Shown: positions 16,497 through 25,520, counted from the stretch's first letter. The stretch is DNA of 64,000 nucleotides from JBGTFE01 sp049799955 (GCA_049799955.1 JBARIW010000142.1:1-64000), one strand, 5' to 3'. Notes: generated by a model from the sequence alone, not told the origin. Translations and numbers: made by a program.

Positions 16497-17498
16497 TTAT
16501 TGCTGTGCTTTCGGCGTGGACGGCGTGGTTGTCGTATAAACCTTCATCTGCGGTTCGGCAGTAATTTTGTAATCCGACGGAACGGTGAACAAAGAACGGT
16601 CGGGTTCACTGCGGTCGATGTTGGTCAGGCGATAGATTTGCTCGCCGAAACGCGGGTCGTAGTGGCGCGAATAGACGGTTAAGTCGAGTTCTTTGGAAAA
16701 CCAGCGCTCGTAAACGATTTCTATCGGGCGCTCGTTGCCGATTTTTCCGGCTTCAATCGTCGTAACGGTGCGCGTGCCTTCCGCTTCGACGCCTTCAAAC
16801 GTCTTTGTGCCGAGCGATTCGGTCTTGCCCGCATCGGTTGAGTACGAATACATGCCCGGCATAACTGTAATAGCCTGAGCTTTCGGAGTAACGGTCGTTG
16901 CGACGGTGGTTCCGACGCCTCCGACACTCGTTTCAATCTGCGATTTAACCGAAGGCATCGTCATCTGTCCGGAAACATAAACGCCGCCGGATATAAGCGT
17001 ATCTTTGACGTTAAAGCTGCGCGCAGTTTTGTTTGAAGGATTGAGCGAATATCTCATTCCGGCGACGGGGTCGAAAATGGAAATCTGGTCGAAACCGTAA
17101 AACATCGTGAAATTTCCGGACGGCATCGGAGTAACGGCGACATTGCCGCCGCCAACAGCGCCGCCGCCGCTGCCGATACCCATGCCGGTTACGAAACCGC
17201 CGCCGCCTGCACCTTCACGCCGCGTGCGTCCTTCGCCGTCGCGATACATCTTCGTCGTCGAGCTGCGCGTGATTTTATTTCCGTCAGCCAAAATCTGCAC
17301 GCTTTCGCTGACCGCTTCAGTCGAATACGGCGCGCCTTTGACGACTTTCATCGAGCTTGCGGCGATAAGCTCGGCGGCTATTTTAGCTTCGCCCGGTTTT
17401 ACAGGCGGTGTCGGCGGAACTGTAGTCGTAACCGTCTGCGCCTGCGCCGTCATCGCCAGCGCCGCGACAAAAAGCATAATTGTAAATAAGTTCTTCAT
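16497..17498 (-). CDS. Secreted protein of unknown function
   Basis: 333 residues from the ATG at 17498 (CTCCT complement of AGGAG 7 bp upstream); the longer reading from 17573 runs through a repeat. Residues 1-22 are a signal peptide (ends AQAQ). A conserved-looking stretch ADGNKITRSSTTKMYRDGEG is followed by RTRREG, a Gly-rich loop, and a C-terminal part (PIEIVYERWFSKELDLTVYS ... DRSLFTVPSDYKI) resembling outer-membrane lipoprotein-carrier-like acidobacterial hypotheticals that follow ECF sigma/anti-sigma genes. It is downstream of such a pair, so it may be a target or part of the same operon. Function unknown. Confidence 0.72.
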   Translation of the reverse strand: MKNLFTIMLFVAALAMTAQAQTVTTTVPPTPPVKPGEAKIAAELIAASSMKVVKGAPYSTEAVSESVQILADGNKITRSSTTKMYRDGEGRTRREGAGGGGFVTGMGIGSGGGAVGGGNVAVTPMPSGNFTMFYGFDQISIFDPVAGMRYSLNPSNKTARSFNVKDTLISGGVYVSGQMTMPSVKSQIETSVGGVGTTVATTVTPKAQAITVMPGMYSYSTDAGKTESLGTKTFEGVEAEGTRTVTTIEAGKIGNERPIEIVYERWFSKELDLTVYSRHYDPRFGEQIYRLTNIDRSEPDRSLFTVPSDYKITAEPQMKVYTTTTPSTPKAQQ

Positions 17499-17524
17499 AT
17501 ATTTTCTCCTATAATTACTGGGAA

Positions 17525-17586
17525 TGGTTTTGGGTTTTTGGTCTTTGGTTTTCGGCAAAAACCGAATACCCAAAACCCAAAACCAA
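17525..17586. repeat. Palindromic 7-mer repeat, ttttggg type
   Basis: TTTTGGG/TTTTTGG/TCTTTGG units and complementary ACCCAAA units. The same 7-mers (ACCGAAG, ACCAAAA) appear in frame inside smc at 35121-35148. Confidence 0.82.
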
Positions 17587-17590
17587 TCTT

Positions 17591-18310
17591 CTACTCCACA
17601 AATCTAATCGCTCGCGGAACGCCGTTCGTGCCGACGAGTAAATCTGTTTTAATCCTGGCGGTTTCGTTTTCGACCGGCACATTTACGCCGAGCGCGAAAA
17701 GCTGCGACCTTGAAAGCTCTGTGTGGACAATCTGCAAATCTTCGCCGTCGGCTTCCCAGTTTCCGGCAAGCGCGAGCGAATAAAACGCGCCTTCAGCTTC
17801 ATTTTTCTGGCTTTGCACGTGTTTAATCGGATTTGACTTGAGCGGAGCTTGATTTTTCAATTTCGGTGTTTCAGTTTTGAAATCAGTTTTTTGGGCGATT
17901 ATACGATTTTTGACCGAAGGATTTTTTAATGTAGGAAATTCAGGGAAATCCTGCACCATCTGCGGCGACGGATTTTCTTCCTGTTCTATTTGCTTCGGAA
18001 TCTCCGGAGCAGTATCCTGTTTAGCCGTCTGCCCCGAATCTTTTGTTTTGAAAATAAAAAGAGACGCGCCGATTGCGAGAATAAACAAAATCGCGAACGC
18101 GCCTGTCGCCGTCTGCCAGCTCCAGAAATTGACGACAAAACGTTTCGGCTTGCGGCGCAGCTCCTCGGTCTTGATTTTTGCTTTTATGGAGTCGAAAAGA
18201 TGCGGCGCGGCGGCGATTCGTTCGATTTCGTCGCTTCTCACAGCGGCAGCTTCAAGCAGTTTGCGCCCGGTTTCGTCCAGCCTTTTATTTTGTAAATCCT
18301 GTTTTCTCAT
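17591..18310 (-). CDS. Putative anti-sigma factor, single-pass membrane protein
   Basis: 239 residues with AAAGGA 4 bp before the ATG. The N-terminal about 65 residues are cytoplasmic and charged (LLEAAAVRSDEIERIAAAP), followed by one TM segment (about 70-92, ATGAFAILFILAIGASLFIF) and a Pro/Lys-rich extracytoplasmic part ending in a conserved-looking domain (LALAGNWEADGEDLQIVHTE ... TARIKTDLLVGTNGVPRAIRFV). It begins 40 bp after the ECF sigma gene and has the topology of an anti-sigma factor, although no ZAS His-Cys motif is visible. The call rests mainly on context. Confidence 0.6.
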   Translation of the reverse strand: MRKQDLQNKRLDETGRKLLEAAAVRSDEIERIAAAPHLFDSIKAKIKTEELRRKPKRFVVNFWSWQTATGAFAILFILAIGASLFIFKTKDSGQTAKQDTAPEIPKQIEQEENPSPQMVQDFPEFPTLKNPSVKNRIIAQKTDFKTETPKLKNQAPLKSNPIKHVQSQKNEAEGAFYSLALAGNWEADGEDLQIVHTELSRSQLFALGVNVPVENETARIKTDLLVGTNGVPRAIRFVE

Positions 18311-18350
18311 TATCCTTTCGCTCCAAAAGACGCTTTGCGACCGCGTTTAG

Positions 18351-18995
18351 TTACAAATATTTCTTTAAGATTTTCCGCAAAGCGTTGCGCGAGCGGAACG
18401 CGCGGATTTTTACTTTCGATTTTGACCAGCCCGTTACGTCCGCGACTTCCTTTACGCTCATTTCCTCGATTTCGAGCATTTGCATAATCGCGCGGTCTTC
18501 AGCCGGAAGACTCGCCAGAAGCTTTTCCGCCAAATCGCGCTGGATATGCGCGCTTTCCGCCGTTTTATCGTTATTTTTCGCGCTTAAGAATAATGATTCC
18601 GTTTCCGCGTCGGACAGCTCGCAGTGCAGATTTTCGGGTTTTCGCTTTTGGCTTCTGAGTATGTCGAGACAGGCGTTTGCCGTGATTCGTCCAATCCAGC
18701 TTGCCATCGAAAAATCGTGTTTGCCGTTGAAATTTTTGAGTTCGAGATAAACTTTCGTAAAGCTTATCTGAATAATTTCCTCGATTTGTTCCGGTCGGCG
18801 AAAATATCTCACGGCGACCGAAGCGACAAGGCGTTTGTATCGGTCAAAGATATTTTCAAACGCGGTTTCGTCGCCCGCCAGAACAAGCCCGACAAGCTGC
18901 GCGTCCGATTTTTCCGCGCAAACGTAAAGCTCCGCGCTTTTTTCGTCGGCGCGGGACATTAGAATTTCGTCTTGCCAGGCAGTTGTATAATCCAT
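18351..18995 (-). CDS. ECF RNA polymerase sigma factor
   Basis: 214 residues. Sigma region 2 spans about 45-110 (FDRYKRLVASVAVRYFRRP, EEIIQISFTKVYLELKNF, SWIGRITANACLDILRSQKR) and region 4 about 160-212 (LLASLPAEDRAIMQMLEIEE, SVKEVADVTGWSKSKVKIRA). There is no region 1.1 or 3, as in ECF factors. The start is uncertain: ATG at 18995 or 18959, neither with a clear Shine-Dalgarno. It is probably held inactive by the membrane protein encoded next to it. Target promoters are not identified. Confidence 0.9.
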   Translation of the reverse strand: MDYTTAWQDEILMSRADEKSAELYVCAEKSDAQLVGLVLAGDETAFENIFDRYKRLVASVAVRYFRRPEQIEEIIQISFTKVYLELKNFNGKHDFSMASWIGRITANACLDILRSQKRKPENLHCELSDAETESLFLSAKNNDKTAESAHIQRDLAEKLLASLPAEDRAIMQMLEIEEMSVKEVADVTGWSKSKVKIRAFRSRNALRKILKKYL

Positions 18996-19120
18996 TCAGT
19001 TTTTCAGAGGTGATTTCTTGTTCGTCGCATCACAAGACGCTTCGCTCTGCGCATCGGTTACAAAATTTTTGCGGCACGGTCGTTTATACGTTGAAATATA
19101 GTTTGAAGTTATTTATAAAT

Positions 19121-19173
19121 GTGAGAAATGAGAACGGGTTTTATTTCTCACTTCTCACTTTTTACTTCTCACG
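19121..19173. repeat. Palindromic 7-mer repeat, gtgagaa type
   Basis: Two GTGAGAA/ATGAGAA units, then four TCTCACT/TTTTACT units in reverse complement. It lies in the leader of the SLC13 gene, 29 bp before its ATG. Confidence 0.75.
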
Positions 19174-19201
19174 TTATGAAATTTTCGTTATCATTTCAAC
19201 A

Positions 19202-20989
19202 ATGTCTCCGATTGCAGTCACGCTAATTTTACTCCTCGTCGCGCTGGTTTTGTTTGCCACCGAGAAGATTCCGGTCGATGTTGTCGGCATTATTCTCGTC
19301 ATTGCTCTCGTTCTTACGGGCGTTTTGACTGTTCAGGAAGGATTTTCCGGGTTTGGCGATAACGTCATAATCATTATCGGCGGATTGTTTATTTTAACGG
19401 GCGGCTTGATTAAAACAGGTTTGGTCGATTTAATCGGGCGCAGGCTTTATCGAATTGCGGGCAACAACGAGTTTTTGCTGACGGTTCTGGTCATGGCGGT
19501 CGCCGCGCTTTCGGCTTCGGTTCTGAAAAATACGACGACGACGGCGATGTTTGTGCCCGTAGTGATGGGTTTGGCGAGCCGCGCGAAAATTCCGCCGTCG
19601 AAACTTCTGATGCCGCTTGCTTTCGGCGCAATCTTAGGCGGAAGCTGCACGCTTATCGGAACTTCGACAAATCTTGCGGTTTCGAGCGCGATTCAGCGTT
19701 ACGGGATGTCGCCATATTCAATGTTCGAGCTTTCGCCGGTCGGCATCGTTACGGTCGCCGTCGGGATGGTTTATATGCTTTTTATCGGCAGAAAACTTTT
19801 ACCGGCGCGCGGCGGCGAAGATTCTCTGACCGAGCAGTATAATATCCGCGAATACATCTCGGAGCTTCTCGTTCTGGACAAGTCGCATCTGGTCGGCAAA
19901 ACTTTGGGCGAAGCGAACATCAATCTCGAACTCGATTTGACCGTTCTCGGTATTATTCGCGGCGGCGAGCAAAGAATCGCGCCGCGTTCCGACGAGCATA
20001 TCGAAGCGGGCGATTTGCTGATTGTCGAAGGAAAAATAGCCGATATTCTCAACGTCAAAGCCGAAGCCGGTCTGGAAATAAAACCGGATTTTAAGCTCAA
20101 CGACCGCGTTCTCGAAGGCGGCGAAACCGAGCTTTTCGAGATTATGGTCATGCGCGATTCGCGTATGGTCGGGCAGACTCTGAAAACTTTAAGATTCCGG
20201 CAGAAATACGATTTGACCGTTCTCGCAATCAACCGTCACGGCGAGAATTTTCTCGATAAAATGAGTCTCGTTCGTCTGAAATTCGGCGACGTTCTGCTCG
20301 TTCAGGGAAATCTCAAAACAATCGAGCCGTTTGTTTCCGAAGGCGAGATGATGCTGCTCGAAGACGTTTCGCAGGGAAGTCTTCGGACGGAAAAACGCAA
20401 ATGGGCGATTGCCGCTTTCGGACTTTTTCTCGCGCTTTCGCTCTCGAAAGTAGTTTTGGGCTTTGAGATTCCGCTCGCGATTTGCGTGATGCTCGGAGTT
20501 CTTCTGCTTCTGGCGACGCAGACGATTCGCTACACCGAGCTTTACTCGCTGATAGATTTTCGCCTGCTCGTTCTTATCGCCTGTATGATGAGCTTCGGCA
20601 TCGCGATGGAGAAAACCGGGACGGACAAATATCTGGCAGATTTGATTGTAATGTATTTCGAGCAATACGGCTCGATTGCCGTTCTTGCCGGATTTTTCGT
20701 TCTCACGGTCGGATTGACGCAGCCGATGTCGAATCAAGCCGCCGCGCTGGTCGTTCTTCCCGTCGCCGTAAAAACCGCCGTCGCGCTCGGCTTAAATCCA
20801 AGAACTTTCGCCGTTGCCATAACTTACGCCGCGTCCTTCTCATTCATCACGCCGCTCGAACCAGCCTGCGTTCTGGTTTACACGCCCGGACGCTATCGCT
20901 TTATGGACTTCGTCAAAGTCGGCACAATCTTAACCATTGTCGTTTTTATCGTGGCGATAATTTTAGTTCCCGTTTTCTGGAAGCTTTGA
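19202..20989 (+). CDS. SLC13-type anion permease with two TrkA-C domains
   Basis: 595 residues from ATG 19202; the ORF is open further upstream but runs through a repeat. TM segments flank two central TrkA-C/RCK_C regulatory domains (about 210-290: VGKTLGEANINLELDLTVLG; about 305-390: VGQTLKTLRFRQKYDLTVLA). Transporter signatures are SASVLKNTTTTAMFVPVVMG and GGSCTLIGTSTNLAVSSAIQ near 110-165, and FSFITPLEPACVLVYTPGRY near the end. The family moves sulfate, di/tricarboxylates or similar anions with Na+ or H+; the substrate cannot be read from sequence. Confidence 0.9.
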   Translation: MSPIAVTLILLLVALVLFATEKIPVDVVGIILVIALVLTGVLTVQEGFSGFGDNVIIIIGGLFILTGGLIKTGLVDLIGRRLYRIAGNNEFLLTVLVMAVAALSASVLKNTTTTAMFVPVVMGLASRAKIPPSKLLMPLAFGAILGGSCTLIGTSTNLAVSSAIQRYGMSPYSMFELSPVGIVTVAVGMVYMLFIGRKLLPARGGEDSLTEQYNIREYISELLVLDKSHLVGKTLGEANINLELDLTVLGIIRGGEQRIAPRSDEHIEAGDLLIVEGKIADILNVKAEAGLEIKPDFKLNDRVLEGGETELFEIMVMRDSRMVGQTLKTLRFRQKYDLTVLAINRHGENFLDKMSLVRLKFGDVLLVQGNLKTIEPFVSEGEMMLLEDVSQGSLRTEKRKWAIAAFGLFLALSLSKVVLGFEIPLAICVMLGVLLLLATQTIRYTELYSLIDFRLLVLIACMMSFGIAMEKTGTDKYLADLIVMYFEQYGSIAVLAGFFVLTVGLTQPMSNQAAALVVLPVAVKTAVALGLNPRTFAVAITYAASFSFITPLEPACVLVYTPGRYRFMDFVKVGTILTIVVFIVAIILVPVFWKL

Positions 20990-21000
20990 AAGTTCTTTTT

Positions 21001-21159
21001 CAACGCAGAGACGCGGAGACGCAGAGAAAGAAATTAACAGGGATAACAGGATAGACAGGGATTAAAACAATTTATTATTTCTCTGACTTATCCTTTTCAT
21101 CCTGTCATCCCTGTTAATTTCCTTTTAAAAATCTCTGCGTCTCCGCGTCTCTGCGTTGA
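21001..21159. repeat. Palindromic tandem-arm repeat, agacgcgg type
   Basis: Outer arms are AGACGCGG/AGACGCAG 8-mers; inner arms are 9-mers of the AACAGGGAT type; complements follow on the right. It is the fullest copy in the window. Confidence 0.88.
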
Positions 21160-21247
21160 AATTTACCGTTTCTGGACTTTACACGCATAAGCCGTTTATA
21201 ATTTTTTCCGAACCTTACAAATTTCTTCGGCATCCAATTTGGGCGAA

Positions 21248-22108
21248 ATGAAAATTGTCGGCACGAGAAAAGTAAAATTGTCCGAGCGCCTGAATTCGAT
21301 GGCTGCTTCGGGGACGCCTTTGCGGGATTTGGCAAGCAATCTGTCGCAGGTTGCGCGTTACGCTCTGGCGGAAGCGAATACTTTGATTGTCGAGAAAATC
21401 GAAATCTCGCTCGCGCGTCTGCCGAAAAAACTTGAAAATTTTCGCATCGTTCATCTTTCCGACATTCATCACAGCCCTTTTACAGGTCTCGAACATATCA
21501 CCAAAACGGTTGAAATCGCCAACGGTTTGAAGCCGGATATGTTTATTCTGACGGGCGATTACGTCTCGCACGAAACCGAATATATCGCGCCGGTCGCTGA
21601 AGTTTTAGGAAAGCTCGAATCCGAATTCGGCACCTTTGCCTGTCTCGGAAATCACGACCACTGGACTGACGCCGAAATGGTTACGCGTGATTTTCGCGCC
21701 GCCGGTATAAATGTTTTAATCAATGAAGGGTTTCGTTTCGAAGCGCATGACGCATCCTTCTGGCTTTGCGGCGTTGACGATTATATGGTCGGCAAAACCG
21801 ATTTGCGAAGCGCGCTTCGCGGCTCATATCCCGACGAAATGAAACTGCTTTTAGCGCATAATCCGGTAATTGTCCGCCAAGCGGCGCGTTATGGCGTAGA
21901 TTTGATTTTAAGCGGGCACACGCACGGCGGACAGGTAAAATTGCGCGACGAGGAAAAAAGAATTCTGCCGCGAAGAAAACTGAAAAACGGCTTGCATTGC
22001 CGGAAAGATACGCAGATTTACATAACACGCGGCATCGGAACGGTCGTTTTGCCGGTGCGATTCGGCTGTCCGCCAGAGATTTCTCTGATTGAATTACGCA
22101 ATGGATAG
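21248..22108 (+). CDS. Metallophosphoesterase, YkuE-like
   Basis: 286 residues from ATG 21248 (a TTG at 21239 is also in frame). Calcineurin-type motifs are complete: LSDIHHSPFTG (D, H), ILTGDYVS (GD), LGNHDHW (GNHD/E), LLLAHNP (H) and LSGHTHGGQ (GH.H). The N-terminal about 45 residues are not hydrophobic enough for a clear TM, so it may be cytosolic or peripheral. Relatives hydrolyse phosphodiesters or UDP-diacylglucosamine-type lipids; the neighbouring phospholipid synthase fits a membrane-lipid role, by inference. Confidence 0.88.
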   Translation: MKIVGTRKVKLSERLNSMAASGTPLRDLASNLSQVARYALAEANTLIVEKIEISLARLPKKLENFRIVHLSDIHHSPFTGLEHITKTVEIANGLKPDMFILTGDYVSHETEYIAPVAEVLGKLESEFGTFACLGNHDHWTDAEMVTRDFRAAGINVLINEGFRFEAHDASFWLCGVDDYMVGKTDLRSALRGSYPDEMKLLLAHNPVIVRQAARYGVDLILSGHTHGGQVKLRDEEKRILPRRKLKNGLHCRKDTQIYITRGIGTVVLPVRFGCPPEISLIELRNG

Positions 22109-22112
22109 AAAA

Positions 22113-22195
22113 TAATTACGAATTACGAATTACGAATTACGAATTAAAGAAAACTTCTTCCAATTCGTAATTCGTAATTCGTAATTCGTAATTCG
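22113..22195. repeat. Palindromic 7-mer repeat, acgaatt type
   Basis: Four ACGAATT units and about five ATTCGTA units form nearly perfect arms. It ends 5 bp before the ATG of the next gene, which has no other ribosome site. Confidence 0.9.
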
Positions 22196-22200
22196 ATAAA

Positions 22201-22770
22201 ATGGCTTCAAGCATTCTGACAATCCCGAATCTGCTCACCTTTCTGCGAATGGCTCTCATTCCCGTTTTCGCCAGTCTTTTGTATTACAGCTATAACGACT
22301 GGGCTTTGATTGTCTTTATCGTCGCCGGAGTTTCCGACGGGGTTGACGGATTTATCGCCCGCCGGTTTAAACAGGAATCCGAGCTCGGGACGATTCTCGA
22401 CCCGATTGCCGACAAGCTTTTGATGACGACGGCTTTTATTATTCTCACACTTCCGAACGTTCTGCCGCCGCTTTACCGCGTGCCTTTCTGGGTTACAGCC
22501 GCCGTCATCGGACGCGACGTGCTGATTGTGGCGGTTGCCGGAGCGATTAATATTATGACCGGATTTCACGGTTTTAAGCCGTCGTGGCTCGGTAAAGCCT
22601 CGACAACCATTCAGGTCGCCGCCGTTACGCTCATTTTGCTCGCCGTCGTTTTCAATTACAGTTTCTATCTTCGCGCGACTCATCTGATAGTCGTGCTTTT
22701 CGCTTTCGCCTCCGGCGTTCACTACATTTTTTATGTTGCGCGTTTGATGAAGGAAGAAGAGAAATCCTGA
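22201..22770 (+). CDS. pgsA: CDP-alcohol phosphatidyltransferase (PgsA-like)
   Basis: 189 residues, integral membrane. The catalytic CDP-alcohol motif is intact, D-G-x2-D-G-x2-A-R-x8-G-x3-D-x3-D, in SDGVDGFIARRF and LGTILDPIADK. About five hydrophobic segments surround it, matching phosphatidylglycerophosphate synthase length (about 180-200). It makes PGP from CDP-diacylglycerol and glycerol-3-phosphate if the call is right; another CDP-alcohol acceptor is possible. The start codon directly follows a palindromic repeat. Confidence 0.87.
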   Translation: MASSILTIPNLLTFLRMALIPVFASLLYYSYNDWALIVFIVAGVSDGVDGFIARRFKQESELGTILDPIADKLLMTTAFIILTLPNVLPPLYRVPFWVTAAVIGRDVLIVAVAGAINIMTGFHGFKPSWLGKASTTIQVAAVTLILLAVVFNYSFYLRATHLIVVLFAFASGVHYIFYVARLMKEEEKS

Positions 22771-22838
22771 TTTTTAATCAATAATTATAAATTGAAATCT
22801 ACTTTAACGGAACATCACATTTTTGCGCCTAAATAAAC

Positions 22839-22888
22839 TTGACAACAACTCACTCAAATATTATACTCATTGAAGGCTCAAATTGAGT
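22839..22888 (+). promoter_or_regulatory. dnaK promoter with possible HspR-type operator
   Basis: TTGACA at 22839-22844, 17-bp spacer, TATACT at 22862-22867. ACTCAA lies in the spacer and a near-palindrome CTCAA-A-TTGAG at 22877-22887 lies at the expected transcription start. HspR operators (HAIR) use TTGAGT/ACTCAA half-sites; here the half-sites are present but the inverted orientation and spacing differ from the classical CTTGAGT-N7-ACTCAAG. Confidence 0.65.
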
Positions 22889-22930
22889 TATATATATTGG
22901 AATAATTTCATTTAATTTGGAGATTTGCTA

Positions 22931-24874
22931 ATGAGTAAAATTATAGGAATTGACTTGGGAACGACAAACTCGGTGGTTGCAGTGATGGAAGGCGGCGAGC
23001 CGGTCGTGATTACGAATGAAGAAGGCGGACGAACGACACCTTCGGTCGTCGCTTTTACGAAAGACGGCAACCGGCTTGTCGGACAGGTCGCTAAACGTCA
23101 AGCTGTAACGAATCCCGAAAATACGCTTTATTCCATCAAGCGTTTTATGGGACGAAAATTCGACGAGGTAACGGACGAAATCAAACAGGTTCCGTATAAA
23201 GTCGAAAAAGCTTCGAACGGCGATGTTCGCATCAATGTTGACGGGAAGCAGTACAGCCCGCCGGAAATCGCGGCGATGGTTTTGCAGAAACTGAAAAAAT
23301 CAGCCGAAGATTATCTCGGCGCGAAGGTCGATAAAGCGGTTATCACGGTTCCCGCATATTTTAACGACGCGCAAAGACAAGCGACAAAAGACGCGGGCAA
23401 AATTGCCGGTCTCGAAGTGATGCGCATCGTCAACGAACCGACTGCCGCGGCTTTGGCTTACGGTCTGGACAAGAAAAAAGACGAAACGATTGCGGTTTTC
23501 GACTTCGGCGGCGGAACGTTCGATATTTCCGTTCTCGAAGTCGGCGAAGGCGTCGTCGAAGTAAAATCGACGAACGGCGACACGCATCTCGGCGGCGACG
23601 ACGTTGACGAAGTTTTGATTGAATGGATTATAGCCGAGTTCAAAAAAGACCAGGGAATCGATTTAACTTCGGACAAAATGGCTTTGCAGCGCCTGAAAGA
23701 ATCGGCGGAAAAAGCGAAAGTCGAACTCTCGTCGGCGATGGAAACCGAAATCAACCTGCCGTTTATCACGGCTGACCAATCGGGACCGAAGCATCTTGTG
23801 ATGAAGCTGACGCGCACAAAATTTGAAGCGCTCGTCGAACCGCTTCTGAAGCGTTTGATGCCGCCGGTCGAAAAGGCGATTAAGGACGCCGGACTCGAAG
23901 CGAAGGATATTCAGGAAGTCGTACTCGTCGGCGGTTCGACGCGTATTCCGAAAGTTCAGGAAATGGTCAAGGAATTTTTCGGAAAAGACCCGAATAAATC
24001 GGTTAACCCGGACGAAGTCGTCGCACTCGGCGCGGCTGTTCAGGCGGCTGTTCTCGGCGGCGAAAAAACCGACATTCTGCTTCTCGACGTAACGCCTTTG
24101 AGTCTCGGCATCGAAACGCTCGGCGGCGTGAGCACGCAGATGATTCAGCGCAACACGACGATTCCGACGCGCAAATCGGAGATTTTCTCGACTGCTTCGG
24201 ACAATCAGACTTCGGTTGAAGTTCACGTTCTTCAAGGCGAACGCCCGATGGCTTCGGATAACAAAACGCTCGGAAAATTTCATCTTGTCGGCATTCCGCC
24301 CGCACCGCGCGGCGTTCCGCAGGTCGAAGTTACATTCGATATTGACGCGAACGGCATCGTCAACGTTTCGGCAAAAGATGTCGGCACGGGACGCGAGCAG
24401 AAAATCACGATTACATCGACGAGCGGTTTGTCGAAAGACGAAATCGACAAGATGATGAAAGACGCCGAATCGCACGCGGGCGAAGACACGAAACGCAAGG
24501 AAATAATCGAAGCGAGAAATCGTCTGGACGGTCTTGTTTACAGCGTCGAAAAAACGTTTGCCGAAAACAAGGACAAACTCGATGCGGCAGCGGCGAGCGA
24601 GCTCGAAACGGCGGTTTCCGAATCGAAAACTGCTCTCGCGGGCGAAGATTCCGACGCGATGAACAGTGCTTTCGAACGTCTGCAAACCGCTTCGCACAAG
24701 CTCGCGGAAGTGCTTTACAGTCAGGCTGGTTCGGCAGACACGGGCGAACCAGCGACGACTGAAGAACAAGCATCTTCGGCAAGCGCGAGCGGCGATTCGA
24801 CAGCTTCGAGCAGCGGCGATGACAATGTTATCGACGCCGAATATGTCGATGTTGACGAAGAAGAAAAGAAATAG
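22931..24874 (+). CDS. dnaK: Molecular chaperone DnaK (Hsp70)
   Basis: 647 residues from ATG 22931 with GGAG 8 bp upstream. The ATPase domain begins IIGIDLGTTNSVVAVMEGG; VDKAVITVPAYFNDAQRQAT, FDFGGGTFDISVLEVG and VLVGGSTRIPKVQ are diagnostic. The substrate domain contains DVTPLSLGIETLGG. The C-terminus is Ser/Ala-rich and ends in the acidic NVIDAEYVDVDEEEKK, close to the usual EEVD-like bacterial tail. It is the first gene of an operon reaching hspR. No grpE is present in the window. Confidence 0.98.
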   Translation: MSKIIGIDLGTTNSVVAVMEGGEPVVITNEEGGRTTPSVVAFTKDGNRLVGQVAKRQAVTNPENTLYSIKRFMGRKFDEVTDEIKQVPYKVEKASNGDVRINVDGKQYSPPEIAAMVLQKLKKSAEDYLGAKVDKAVITVPAYFNDAQRQATKDAGKIAGLEVMRIVNEPTAAALAYGLDKKKDETIAVFDFGGGTFDISVLEVGEGVVEVKSTNGDTHLGGDDVDEVLIEWIIAEFKKDQGIDLTSDKMALQRLKESAEKAKVELSSAMETEINLPFITADQSGPKHLVMKLTRTKFEALVEPLLKRLMPPVEKAIKDAGLEAKDIQEVVLVGGSTRIPKVQEMVKEFFGKDPNKSVNPDEVVALGAAVQAAVLGGEKTDILLLDVTPLSLGIETLGGVSTQMIQRNTTIPTRKSEIFSTASDNQTSVEVHVLQGERPMASDNKTLGKFHLVGIPPAPRGVPQVEVTFDIDANGIVNVSAKDVGTGREQKITITSTSGLSKDEIDKMMKDAESHAGEDTKRKEIIEARNRLDGLVYSVEKTFAENKDKLDAAAASELETAVSESKTALAGEDSDAMNSAFERLQTASHKLAEVLYSQAGSADTGEPATTEEQASSASASGDSTASSSGDDNVIDAEYVDVDEEEKK

Positions 24875-24894
24875 TTCTTCGATGTTTTGAAAAT

Positions 24895-24937
24895 TCAGCC
24901 GTCCGTTTGTGATTCATTGCAGGGGGCGGCTGATTTT
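24895..24937 (+). terminator. Hairpin after dnaK, possible attenuator
   Basis: TCAGCCG pairs with CGGCTGA around a 25-base loop, followed by TTTT. It could partly terminate, giving more dnaK than the distal genes of the operon. Confidence 0.5.
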
Positions 24938-24954
24938 GCGATACTTCAAAGATT

Positions 24955-25212
24955 ATGAGTGTTGTAATTGAGCTAGACGAGAAATTGGTTGCCGAAATCG
25001 ATGCGGTTGCGAAAGATTTTAACAAAAATCGTTCCCAATATATCAATGAAACTCTGCAAAAGTCTTTACGAAGAGATTTGGGGCGAAAAGCTAAGCTTTC
25101 GGAAGAAGAAATCAGACAAATGTATGCTGAAGCATACGGAACCTCGCCTGCACAGCCTGATGAGTTTGAAATTGAAGATGAACAGATGGAAGAATTCTGG
25201 AAGCAAATATGA
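24955..25212 (+). CDS. Ribbon-helix-helix antitoxin of a MazEF-like pair
   Basis: 85 residues. The first about 45 residues are a ribbon-helix-helix fold (SVVIELDEKLVAEIDAVAKD, FNKNRSQYINETLQKSLRR), which binds DNA as a dimer. The acidic tail (DEFEIEDEQMEEFWKQI) would wrap and neutralise the toxin. Its stop overlaps the toxin start (ATGA). More AT-rich than dnaK and dnaJ on either side, suggesting later insertion into the chaperone operon. Confidence 0.85.
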   Translation: MSVVIELDEKLVAEIDAVAKDFNKNRSQYINETLQKSLRRDLGRKAKLSEEEIRQMYAEAYGTSPAQPDEFEIEDEQMEEFWKQI

Positions 25213-25520
25213 CACAAGGTGATGTATGCTATTACACATTTAAATCGCCAGATAAACGTCGTCCTGTTTTGACTTTGACGCGAAGTTCCGCCATTTCTGA
25301 ATTAACCTGGATTACTATTGCTCCAATAACAACTACTATAAGAAATCTGCCGACAGAAGTTTGGCTGGATGAAGGAATGAATGAAATATGCGCGATTAAT
25401 TTGGACAATATTCAAACAGTTCAAAAAGAGAAACTCGGCAAAATTATAACGCATCTTTCCGAAGAAAAAATGCAGGAAGTTTTTGAAGCGATTAGATTCG
25501 CATTCGGTTTTGATAAATAA
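25209..25520 (+). CDS. MazF/PemK-type endoribonuclease toxin
   Basis: 103 residues, the usual MazF length. It shows the family pattern: GDVCYYTFKSPDKRRPVLTL (PDKRRP loop), ITIAPITTTIRNLPTEVWLD, and CAINLDNIQTVQKEKLGK (the D-x-I-x-T-V strand). It should cleave mRNA and inhibit translation when free. It overlaps its antitoxin by 4 bp and its TAA stop directly abuts the GTG of dnaJ, so translation of dnaJ may be coupled to the toxin. Confidence 0.88.
   Translation: MTQGDVCYYTFKSPDKRRPVLTLTRSSAISELTWITIAPITTTIRNLPTEVWLDEGMNEICAINLDNIQTVQKEKLGKIITHLSEEKMQEVFEAIRFAFGFDK

Noticed and set aside
18983..19201. 73-residue N-terminal extension of the SLC13 permease
   Set aside because: It reads through a 7-mer repeat and lacks family character; MSPIAVTLILLLVAL at 19202 is a normal family start.
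23663..24769. Minus-strand frame of 368 codons inside dnaK
   Set aside because: Mirror of dnaK codon bias; no ribosome site and no recognisable domain.
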